64,000 bases of DNA from Affinundibacterium seohonense (GTDB taxonomy: Bacteria > Pseudomonadota > Gammaproteobacteria > Burkholderiales > Burkholderiaceae_D). The position numbers and the translations under genes were made by a program. A model generated the notes under the pieces. That model was not told the origin of the DNA and ran no database searches. It saw only the letters and a list, made by a program, of their open reading frames with translations. Location: the NCBI RefSeq assembly GCF_014284305.1, contig NZ_JACOFW010000004.1, positions 124,001 to 188,000 on the forward strand, read 5' to 3'. The first letter of the stretch is position 1. Each line of letters starts with the position of its first letter. Positions 57,901-64,000 of this stretch are shown here, piece after piece.

Positions 57901-58901
57901 CAAGCCTAATGAGTGGAGAAGAGTCTGCAGAAAATCCAGAAGACCAACTACGCCAATTGCTAAACTACGATGCCGCGTGGATCACCAGCGAACGCCATGC
58001 CTTACTCGCCATCGCCAACGCCAGCCAGCAAGCACAAACGCTCAGCCAAGAACGCCAACGCCTGTGCGCAGAACACCAAGCACAGCGCCCCGATGTGCAA
58101 ACAATCTTGGCACAAGACGAGTCAAAGAGAGATGACAATGCAGATGACAACGCAGACGCGAATGTGAATGAAAATGTAGATGAAGATGGTGAGCCAGACA
58201 GTGATGCGATAGCAGAAGAAAACGCAGAAGTATCATTCAGCACGCAACTAAGCCAAGCACTACAAACCCTGACAAAACAACGCAGCGAGGCACAAGCGCA
58301 AGCCAGCCAACTACAAACTGCTATCGCCCAAGACCAAGGCCGCCGCATGCAAGCCGCCGACATCCTAAAACAACTAGAAACCCAAGAAGCCAAAAGCAAA
58401 ATCTGGGAAACCCTAAACCAATTAATCGGTGCAGCCGACGGCAAAAAATTCCGTAACTACGCCCAGCAATACACGCTCGATGTCCTAATCGGCTACGCCA
58501 ACCGCCACCTACACGAACTATCCCGCCGCTACCGCCTTCAACGCATCAACGACAGCCTAGCCTTAATGGTGATAGACCAAGACATGGGCGACGAAGCTCG
58601 CTCAGTCCACTCACTCTCAGGCGGCGAATCCTTCCTAGTCTCACTAGCCCTAGCACTGGGCCTCGCATCACTATCCAGCAAACGCGTACGCGTCGAATCC
58701 CTCTTCATCGACGAAGGCTTCGGCAGCTTAGACGCCGACACCCTACGCGTAGCAATGGACGCTCTAGATGGCCTACAAGCCATGGGCAGAAAAGTCGGCG
58801 TGATCTCACATGTGCAGGAGATGACGGAGAGGATTGCGACTAAGGTGATGGTGGTGCGAGGGGCCGGGGGGAGAAGTGTGGTTGGAGTTGAGCGATGCTG
58901 A
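54918..58901 (+). CDS. sbcC: exonuclease SbcCD subunit C, with acidic insertion
   Basis: The product is 1327 aa, longer than the E. coli protein (about 1050). The split ABC ATPase has Walker A GATGAGKST near the N-terminus and signature LSGGESFLVSLALALG plus Walker B LFIDEGFGSLDA near the C-terminus. Between them lie two long coiled coils, rich in Gln and Ala, joined by a zinc hook (Cys615-Pro-Val-Cys618). About residues 1068-1108 form an acidic insert of Asp, Asn and Glu (KRDDNADDNADANVNENVDE). The protein powers and positions SbcD at DNA ends. The last 100 nt have more G than the rest of the gene. Confidence 0.92.
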   Translation: MRILALRGKNLASLAGEFEVDFEQEPLKSAGLFAISGATGAGKSTLLDALCMALYENTPRLIKANGGKTLPDGNELISQKDTSNLLRRGTGEGYAEVDFVGCDQMHYRARWNVRRAGNKPTGTLQPTTMSLHQLPDLLISGGKKTEVKAEIEKRIGLKFEQFTRAVLLAQNEFSSFLKAEDNERGELLETLTGSAIYSELSKRAFERAKREQQDLQRILDRLDDQKPLTEEERAQLDSDQQNALVQLQKLEERKLALEQALRWFEQDQRLQHDSQIAQEQVEQTQQAWAQSAARQVQLQQIEEVQVARPLLTETDRLKASVEQCQQQIIKAQAQLQNAQSNSQQQEQQQQAAKQQLQKAEQVQAQAAPQLDAAKALEAAIATIQPAHEAMQEAHAKLQAKCSQTQEQQQAKQVDIITNQSQLQACTTWLSEHSALQVLANDWTKWEVLLRQAKQAQDELQHLTQKHAQHAREQQAQQAQIADLSVQLSLSQTQSEKAEQARQQSAAAYLESSTKLNAQLQQKPALEKRREHLNSLEQLANNREDEKARLHKTQQQIQTLQDSLAQTKSEAKQAKDKLPALISAQEQAERSLRIAESACLKSAEDLRATLAPDQACPVCGSHEHPFRSDPAHPQQLPQLHAMLEQLQAQVQQCRLSTQSTQQEFSSKDALATSLHAQLQQAQQEEAQQQAQVAQTQSAWQTHPLAQEIDDLSQAETVLKTWIAEQTTQVQQALANITNLENANRTALQSKDSAQAHYEQATRTHNANKEAQQNALNAVERSKAEQAHTQEQCTQSQTRLNTYLEELTPALHELGDGASNWKEQWQNAPEQFTQQCAAHAKEWLKQSKQREACNQRASSLTLELNNLSAILQQAEQEQQNSAQNLAASAQALQQKQSEKSALLRTLADLFAYLIQHNTPQIQRTELSLKQIEAQFTQAINAAKQAVDLATQNHNAAVLAHSRCTEALAQATARLVAEQNLQANAAAALANWLAEHGTSLMSGEESAENPEDQLRQLLNYDAAWITSERHALLAIANASQQAQTLSQERQRLCAEHQAQRPDVQTILAQDESKRDDNADDNADANVNENVDEDGEPDSDAIAEENAEVSFSTQLSQALQTLTKQRSEAQAQASQLQTAIAQDQGRRMQAADILKQLETQEAKSKIWETLNQLIGAADGKKFRNYAQQYTLDVLIGYANRHLHELSRRYRLQRINDSLALMVIDQDMGDEARSVHSLSGGESFLVSLALALGLASLSSKRVRVESLFIDEGFGSLDADTLRVAMDALDGLQAMGRKVGVISHVQEMTERIATKVMVVRGAGGRSVVGVERC

Positions 58902-59157
58902 GTCTATGTAGAAATGCATCTGGTTGTGATTTGTGTTCTTTCACATCGAAACAAATGCTTTTGTAACAAAAATGCACAGCTGAAATGTGGAAAGGCTTTT
59001 TCTAACCGGATGCAGTTCTAAGATGTGTTGTTTTAAATTACGATTTCATATCTTTGATATATATATGAAATGAGGTGTATGAAATTAAATTTAGAATGAC
59101 AATGCATATTGCTTCAAATTAAAAACAGTTGAATTTACAAAAAGATTGTGATCTCTT
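58902..59157 (+). promoter_or_regulatory. AT-rich promoter region of the Septu module with inverted repeat
   Basis: These 256 bp contain no reading frame of note and no sign of a retron RNA. ATTTCATAT (59043-59051) and ATATGAAAT (59063-59071) form an exact 9-bp inverted repeat around 11 nt, about 90 nt upstream of the ptuA-like start. It could be an operator. The high AT content contrasts with sbcC and fits a horizontally gained module. Confidence 0.45.
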
Positions 59158-60405
59158 ATGTCTGGCTATATTCAAAGTATTAAAACTATAATTCCTTACA
59201 CAGATAAAATTGTCAATATTGATCTAAGGGGTAAGAACCTTATTCTGACAGGCGGAAATGGATGTGGCAAAACAAACCTTTTAAATCATTTATTTGATTA
59301 TTTGAAACGTCGAGTTATCGACCATAAAAATTACGATACGGTTAAATTGCAAGCAAGCATTGAAAATTTTTCCACTGCCATTTCGGCGGAAGGGAAAAAA
59401 TCTCCGAGCTATGAAGATTGGAGCATGCAAATGAAGATCGCCCAAGAAAAATTGGATGAAATTCAGAGAGCCACTTTATCCTTCGTTAATTTGGAAATGT
59501 ATATTGATAATTTTTATTTAAATCGTGCTCTATTGACCACGTTTAAAGCTGTCCGCGAAGCGAACATTTCGGAGTCTACTTCTGCTTTGAGTACTTCAAC
59601 GCTTGTCGCACAAGTGAATGGAAAAAGGCAAACACTTGTCGCAGGATCTTTGTTTGAGCAGTACCTAGTTAGCTATAAGACTGTTCAGGCTTACGCTGAT
59701 GCTCCAAGTGTGAATAATACGCCGGACATCGCATTAAAAATTCAGACTTGGTTTAACGAATTGGAGAGTAATCTAAAGATACTTTTTGAGGACCCTTCAC
59801 TAGTACTTCAATTCGATTCACGACTGCAGACTTTTTTAATCAAGCAAGAGCACAAAGAAGCGTATCGTTTTCAACAGCTTTCATCCGGTTACTCTTCAAT
59901 ACTCGCTGTCTACGCACATTTAGTAACAACGGTTCAATTAGACGAAGTTACACCAAATGAAATCGAAGGCGTTGTGTTTATCGATGAGATTGATGCTCAT
60001 CTACATGTTTCGTTGCAGCGGAAGATATTCTCATTCCTAGTAAATTCCTTTCCAAAGGTTCAATTTATTGTTTCAACGCATTCGCCGTTTGTTGTTTCGT
60101 CTGTAAGTGATGCCGTTATTTACGATCTTTCAAAGCTTGAGCAGATCGAAGACCTTTCTATGTACTCGTACGAGTCAATATTAGAAGGGTTATTTGGTGT
60201 CTCAGTTAGTTCAGATATTTTAAATACGAAAATTGAAGAGCTACATGAAGAGGCTGAAAAAACTGAAATTGATGTAGAAAAACTTGAACATCTAATTTCG
60301 GAACTACGCTTAAATGAAACCAGACTTAGCACGGAGTCTTTGCTATTTTTGGAGTCGGCGCAATTGTCTCTGCTTAAGGCTAAAGCGAGGGATAGAAATG
60401 TTTAA
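59158..60405 (+). CDS. ptuA: PtuA-like ATPase of a Septu-type antiphage system
   Basis: The product is 415 aa, an ABC/OLD-class ATPase: Walker A GGNGCGKT (32-39), signature-like LSSGY (241-245), Walker B VVFIDEIDAH with Asp276-Glu277, and an H-loop STHSP (306-310). The insert between Walker A and signature is short, as in PtuA rather than SMC proteins. The next gene encodes an HNH protein and overlaps by 8 nt. PtuA-PtuB pairs are the known Septu defence system, in which ATPase rings hold the nuclease until phage infection. The gene is AT-rich compared with its left neighbours. Confidence 0.82.
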   Translation: MSGYIQSIKTIIPYTDKIVNIDLRGKNLILTGGNGCGKTNLLNHLFDYLKRRVIDHKNYDTVKLQASIENFSTAISAEGKKSPSYEDWSMQMKIAQEKLDEIQRATLSFVNLEMYIDNFYLNRALLTTFKAVREANISESTSALSTSTLVAQVNGKRQTLVAGSLFEQYLVSYKTVQAYADAPSVNNTPDIALKIQTWFNELESNLKILFEDPSLVLQFDSRLQTFLIKQEHKEAYRFQQLSSGYSSILAVYAHLVTTVQLDEVTPNEIEGVVFIDEIDAHLHVSLQRKIFSFLVNSFPKVQFIVSTHSPFVVSSVSDAVIYDLSKLEQIEDLSMYSYESILEGLFGVSVSSDILNTKIEELHEEAEKTEIDVEKLEHLISELRLNETRLSTESLLFLESAQLSLLKAKARDRNV

Positions 60406-61057
60406 GGTTAAGCGGTCAGACGTGATACCAGCTTCGCTTTTGACCAAAAGAAGCTATAAGGACGAAGACGTAGTAGAGGCGCTACAAAAAGACTTTTACA
60501 AAAAATGCTATCTGTGTGAAATTAAGGAACCTCAAGATATAAATATTGAACACTTTGTTGCTCACCTAGGCGATGAAGATTTGAAATACGATTGGAAGAA
60601 TTTGTATTTTTCTTGTGGACGATGTAATAACATTAAGCTCCACTTCTTCAACAATCTCCTAGATTGTTGTGATCCGACCCATGATGTATTTCGCGCCATC
60701 AAGTTGCTACCACCAAGGACACCCGGTGCAAAAAAGGTTGTCGTCGAACGGCAAAATGAGGATGCACGTACTCGTGAAACCGAAATGTTGTTAGAGCGAA
60801 TCTATAACAGTGAACATACTGTGAACAAAGCGATCACTGCAAGTTTCTTGAGGAAGAAAATATATAATCGGTACATAAAGTTTCTTCAATTGGTTAATAG
60901 ATATTATGCAGATGACACTTTGGACGATGAGCGAACTGACGCGCTAGCACGAATAAAGGTGCTAATGTCCGACCAGTTAGAGTTCTCAGCATTCATTAAG
61001 TGGTGTGTTCTTGAAGATGAGGAGTTGGTAGAACTACTCGGGTCATTCATTGAATAA
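60398..61057 (+). CDS. ptuB: PtuB-like HNH nuclease of a Septu-type system
   Basis: The product is 219 aa from ATG 60398, which overlaps ptuA by 8 nt; a longer frame from 60314 has no ribosome site. An HNH-type zinc-bound nuclease domain is visible: CYLC (37-40), IEHFVAH with His52 and His56, WKNLYFSCGRCNNIK with Cys73 and Cys76 and the Asn pair. The remainder is mostly helical. In Septu, PtuB is the DNA-cutting effector held by PtuA. The pair is complete, with both catalytic sets intact. Confidence 0.83.
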   Translation: MFKVKRSDVIPASLLTKRSYKDEDVVEALQKDFYKKCYLCEIKEPQDINIEHFVAHLGDEDLKYDWKNLYFSCGRCNNIKLHFFNNLLDCCDPTHDVFRAIKLLPPRTPGAKKVVVERQNEDARTRETEMLLERIYNSEHTVNKAITASFLRKKIYNRYIKFLQLVNRYYADDTLDDERTDALARIKVLMSDQLEFSAFIKWCVLEDEELVELLGSFIE

Positions 61058-61248
61058 AGCGAAGCAAAGGGCTTGGCATAGTCTTTCTTGAAACATGGGA
61101 ATAATTTTCAATAGATCCTGCTCAGTCAGTGTCATCACTTGCCTTGTATGCTCCGAATTAAGACTAGAAATGTGAATCCAAATACACGATAATGCACCAA
61201 TAGTATGATTATTTGTGTCTCCCTCACGACTTTTGGAAGGTATGCATT

Positions 61249-61494
61249 ATGGGAACTGTACGTAAAACTATCTCCTTAACGGACACCCAAGACGCTTGGA
61301 TTAAATCGCAAATTAGCGCTGGGCATTACACTAATGACAGCGAATATATCCGTGATTTAATTCGACGCGAACAAGAGCGCAATGCTGCACTTGAGGCGAT
61401 TCGTGCCGGATTGATCGAGGGTGAATTGAGTGGCGAACCTCGTCATGTGGACGTGAACACTTTTAAGACTAGGATGATGGCTAAGTATGGCTGA
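61249..61494 (+). CDS. parD: ParD-family antitoxin
   Basis: The product is 81 aa from ATG 61249 with GGAAGG 8 nt upstream. An N-terminal ribbon-helix-helix (VRKTISLTDTQDAWIKSQI, SEYIRDLIRREQ) binds DNA and a C-terminal tail (HVDVNTFKTRMMAKYG) should wrap the toxin. It neutralises the ParE toxin encoded next and represses their promoter. The genes overlap by 8 nt. Confidence 0.92.
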   Translation: MGTVRKTISLTDTQDAWIKSQISAGHYTNDSEYIRDLIRREQERNAALEAIRAGLIEGELSGEPRHVDVNTFKTRMMAKYG

Positions 61495-61777
61495 ATATCT
61501 CCTGACTCCGGCCGCTGAAAGCGATCTGGAAATTATTTGGGAATATACCAGCCAGCAATGGGGCGCGGATCAAGCGATTCGTTACACCGATATTCTGTTC
61601 GATGCTTTTGCCGAACTGGCAAAGTCGCCTCAAGCAGCTCCAGCTTGTGATCACATTCGTCCAGGATACCGGCGTCGAAGCGTGGAACGACATATGATTT
61701 ACTATCGAATTTCGGATTCTGGGATTGTCATCGTTAGAATTCTGCATGATCGTATGGACGCACCTCGGTATATTTGA
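61487..61777 (+). CDS. parE: ParE-family toxin
   Basis: The product is 96 aa with a RelE/ParE fold: YLLTPAAESDLEIIWEYTSQ at the N-terminus, SVERHMIYYRISDSGIVIVRILH at the C-terminus. ParE toxins poison DNA gyrase. It overlaps the antitoxin gene by 8 nt. Together the two form an intact toxin-antitoxin module beside the Septu genes. Confidence 0.92.
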   Translation: MAEYLLTPAAESDLEIIWEYTSQQWGADQAIRYTDILFDAFAELAKSPQAAPACDHIRPGYRRRSVERHMIYYRISDSGIVIVRILHDRMDAPRYI

Positions 61778-61812
61778 GCTGATTCTCTAATCAAAGGATA
61801 GGTACAACAACC

Positions 61813-63402
61813 ATGGTCACACAATACAAAACCCCAGGCGTCTACATCAACGAAGTCAACGCCTTCCCCAATTCAATAGTCCCAGTCGCCACCGCGATTC
61901 CAGCCTTCATCGGCTACACACCCAAAGCAGAATATCAAGGCAAGTCCTACCTCAATACGCCGCAGGTGATTTCTTCTTATGCTGAGTTTGCGGCGATCTA
62001 TTTGCTGGATGATCCTATGCCGCCAGCTGATCCGGCGAAGCAGTATCAGCCTGAGTATTATCTGGTCCCGCAAGCGCCGCATGTGCCGTTGTCGAGTGTT
62101 GGGCATTATATGAATTTTGGTGGCGTGGTTTATGCGATCTTGCCTGATCCGAATACGCTTTATTACATGGTCAATAGCCTGCGCTTGTTTTTTCAAAATG
62201 GTGGTGGGCGTGCCTATATCGTTTCGGTCGGTACCTATGGTGCGCCAAGTAAGACGCCTTTGTCTGATCCTAGCGTGCGACCTGTGAATGCGAATGCCTT
62301 GCTGTCTGATTTGACGACTGGCTTGGCTGCTTTGAAAAATGAGCAGGAACCGACGATGTATGTGTTCCCCGAGGCGACTTTGTTGTCTTTGGCGGATAAT
62401 GCGACCCTGATGCAAACGGCTTTGCTGCAGGCTTCAGAAATGCAAACAGCAGTGTGTATTTTTGATGTTATCGGTGGCGATACGCCTGATCCCGTTTTAT
62501 ACACGAATGACATAGAGAATTTCCGTAATGCGACTGGTAATCACGGTTTGAATTTTGGGGTTTGCTATTACCCATTCATTGGCACCACGACCATGCAAAG
62601 TGCTGAGATTGATTTTACGAATTTATGTGGTGGCGATGTCGCGCAATTGGCGGCGCTCTTAAATCCACCATCGAATCCTAATCCCGCTGCGGCAGCTATT
62701 TTGAATGCGATACAAAATCCGCCAGCCAATCCCATGACGAATAATCAGTTGCAAGCGGCGTTGTTGGCTGCTAGTCCTAGCTATCAGCAGCTGATGAATG
62801 AGGTCTTGGCCTATGCGAACATCCTGCCAGCGAGTGGGGCGATGGCGGGTGTGTATACCGTCAACGATAGTCAGTCCGGTGTGTGGCAGGCACCAGCCAA
62901 TATCGGTATCGTCGGTGCTGTGGATTTGCCGATTCGATTAACCGATACGCAGCAAGAGAATTTAAATGTGGACGCAGTGACTGGTAAATCCATCAACGCG
63001 ATTCGCTTATTCAATGGACGTGGAATTCTCGTGTGGGGCGCTCGTACGCTTGACGGGAATAGTTTGGATTGGCGCTATATACCTGTGCGTCGCACGATGA
63101 CTTACATAGAGCAGTCGATCAAGTCTGGCTTGAACAGTTTGATTTTTTCTCCTAATGATGCGACTACTTGGGCGACGGCGACTAGCATGGTTGTGAATTT
63201 TCTCTATTCGCTTTGGAATCAAGGTGGCTTGCAGGGTGCTAGTCCTGCTGATGCGTTTGTTGTTCGCTGTGGGTTGGGGTCAACGATGACAGCAGAAGAT
63301 ATTTTAGACTCTGTTATGACTATGAGCGTGGCTGTCGCGGTGACGCATCCGGCAGAGTTTATTGTCATTAACTTTAGGCAGCAATTAGCAGTGGATTCAT
63401 GA
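61813..63402 (+). CDS. isolated contractile tail-sheath protein
   Basis: The product is 529 aa. KTPGVYINEVNAFPNSIVPV at the start is the sheath N-terminal arm, and AIRLFNGRGILVWGARTL, followed by RYIPVRRTMTYIEQSIKSGL, is the conserved C-terminal sheath core. Such proteins surround the tube of phage tails, pyocins or extracellular injection systems. The middle (about 180-340) holds a large insertion rich in Ala, Asn and Pro. No tube, baseplate or spike gene flanks it in this window. The next gene on the right is a chemoreceptor on the other strand, so the sheath is an orphan or a remnant. Confidence 0.88.
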   Translation: MVTQYKTPGVYINEVNAFPNSIVPVATAIPAFIGYTPKAEYQGKSYLNTPQVISSYAEFAAIYLLDDPMPPADPAKQYQPEYYLVPQAPHVPLSSVGHYMNFGGVVYAILPDPNTLYYMVNSLRLFFQNGGGRAYIVSVGTYGAPSKTPLSDPSVRPVNANALLSDLTTGLAALKNEQEPTMYVFPEATLLSLADNATLMQTALLQASEMQTAVCIFDVIGGDTPDPVLYTNDIENFRNATGNHGLNFGVCYYPFIGTTTMQSAEIDFTNLCGGDVAQLAALLNPPSNPNPAAAAILNAIQNPPANPMTNNQLQAALLAASPSYQQLMNEVLAYANILPASGAMAGVYTVNDSQSGVWQAPANIGIVGAVDLPIRLTDTQQENLNVDAVTGKSINAIRLFNGRGILVWGARTLDGNSLDWRYIPVRRTMTYIEQSIKSGLNSLIFSPNDATTWATATSMVVNFLYSLWNQGGLQGASPADAFVVRCGLGSTMTAEDILDSVMTMSVAVAVTHPAEFIVINFRQQLAVDS

Positions 63403-63554
63403 TGTTAAAGTTTGTTTGTGATGAGATGGAAAGCACCACAACGCAGTTCCTAAATCCGCATCGTAGCTGGCGAGTCACGCTAGAAATGTATGTTGATCCT
63501 GTTGGTGGTGTCGCTGTGGTGCCTTTGGTTTGTCGTCAATCCGCCTGTAATTGA
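63402..63554 (+). CDS. 50-residue ORF coupled to the sheath gene
   Basis: ATG at 63402 overlaps the sheath stop by one base (TGATG), so reinitiation is likely. The product, beginning MLKFVCDEMESTTTQFL and ending in PLVCRQSACN, has three Cys and no recognised family. It could be a small partner of the sheath, or the start of a gene that has been cut short. The right neighbour is only 21 nt away. Confidence 0.45.
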   Translation: MLKFVCDEMESTTTQFLNPHRSWRVTLEMYVDPVGGVAVVPLVCRQSACN

Positions 63555-63575
63555 CGACGCACGTTCTGCTTCTAT

Positions 63576-64000
63576 TTATTCGAAACCTAGTCGCTTGACA
63601 CCGGAAAGTATGAGAACCACCTCGCTGGTCGCGGTTGAGAATGCTGTGCCGTGAGCTAGGGCATCTTCGGCTTTGTCGAAATGACCGTCATTGATGAGTT
63701 CACCGACTTGACCAGCAACGCGGTGGAAGCGAGCATGTTTTTCGAGTAGTTCTTTAAAGCTTCGACGCCCACCTAATCGTTGGCCGTCGCCATAGATCCA
63801 TTTGCCTAATGCGCAGCAGTCATCACGAACGAGCGTTTTGACATCCACATGTTCACCATTCTCAATCGCATCGCGCAACTTGACTTTCCATTGGCGATGT
63901 CCATCGATGATAGCGTCGATATCGATGCCTTCGACTTTTTCGGAAGCTTGCGCGCCAGGTAGTCTGAATTCGTCGACTTGGGCAGCCAGACGAATGGCGG
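63576..64000 (-). CDS. C-terminal part of a chemoreceptor with CZB domain (partial)
   Basis: The frame enters from the right edge and ends at 63576; the visible 141 residues start AIRLAAQVDEFRLPG, the end of a methyl-accepting domain. A chemoreceptor zinc-binding (CZB) domain follows: zinc ligands lie in IDGHRQWK, CCALGKWIYGDG and KHARFHRV. CZB domains let receptors sense zinc-linked oxidants such as hypochlorite. The start lies outside the window. Confidence 0.88.
   Translation of the reverse strand, partial: AIRLAAQVDEFRLPGAQASEKVEGIDIDAIIDGHRQWKVKLRDAIENGEHVDVKTLVRDDCCALGKWIYGDGQRLGGRRSFKELLEKHARFHRVAGQVGELINDGHFDKAEDALAHGTAFSTATSEVVLILSGVKRLGFE

Noticed and set aside
58902..59157. Retron or reverse transcriptase linked to PtuAB
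   Set aside because: The upstream gap has no reverse transcriptase frame and no recognisable ncRNA fold.

Overview
The window looks like a chromosomal piece of a betaproteobacterium of the order Burkholderiales, most likely an Oxalobacteraceae-type organism (Undibacterium-like). This is inferred from gene order (dusB-fis-purH-ruvC; sbp / EAL gene / cysT-cysW-cysA-cysB; tyrS-dtd beside an M23 peptidase and anmK), from moderate GC content and from protein style. No rRNA, tRNA or CRISPR array was recognised.

Layout. 1-4.3 kb: the tail of a membrane protein, a YciA-type thioesterase, an Atm1-type ABC exporter, a HypT-like LysR regulator and a frameshifted gamma-glutamylcyclotransferase pseudogene. 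4.6-8.6 kb: a two-gene MoxR AAA ATPase / VWA module with unusual architecture. The ATPase carries a GLUG-like beta-helix and a C-terminal lipoyl domain; the VWA protein carries an N-terminal LRAT/NlpC-like domain. 9.3-15.4 kb: a PKD-repeat lipoprotein, then a convergent group (metallophosphoesterase, lipid kinase, DUF3616 protein, YqhA-like membrane protein). 15.9-25 kb: pssA, an exported M20 amidohydrolase, a dienelactone hydrolase, and a TonB receptor plus beta-propeller phytase pair that probably scavenges phytate phosphate. 25-34 kb: a MITE-like element, a degenerate GGDEF protein, an AraC regulator, then the sulfate uptake region (sbp, a degenerate EAL protein, cysTWA, a CysB-type regulator) with REP-like palindromes between cysW and cysA.

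34-50.7 kb is mostly housekeeping: histidine phosphatase, dtd, tyrS, an M23 peptidase, anmK, a DsbA-like protein, lipoproteins, an aldo/keto reductase, a PAS-GGDEF-EAL protein, a TlpA thioredoxin, dusB-fis, purH and ruvC. A GIY-YIG gene and a palindromic repeat pair sit between purH and ruvC. 50.7-64 kb is more variable: a small orphan protein, a repeat-rich gap with several strong inverted repeats, a lipoprotein and a beta-barrel protein, arfB, sbcD-sbcC, a Septu-type (PtuA-PtuB) antiphage module, a ParDE toxin-antitoxin pair, an isolated contractile tail-sheath gene with a coupled 50-codon ORF, and the end of a CZB-domain chemoreceptor.

The best candidate for a poorly described system is the MoxR/beta-helix/lipoyl plus LRAT/VWA pair. 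The Septu module and the orphan sheath gene come next.
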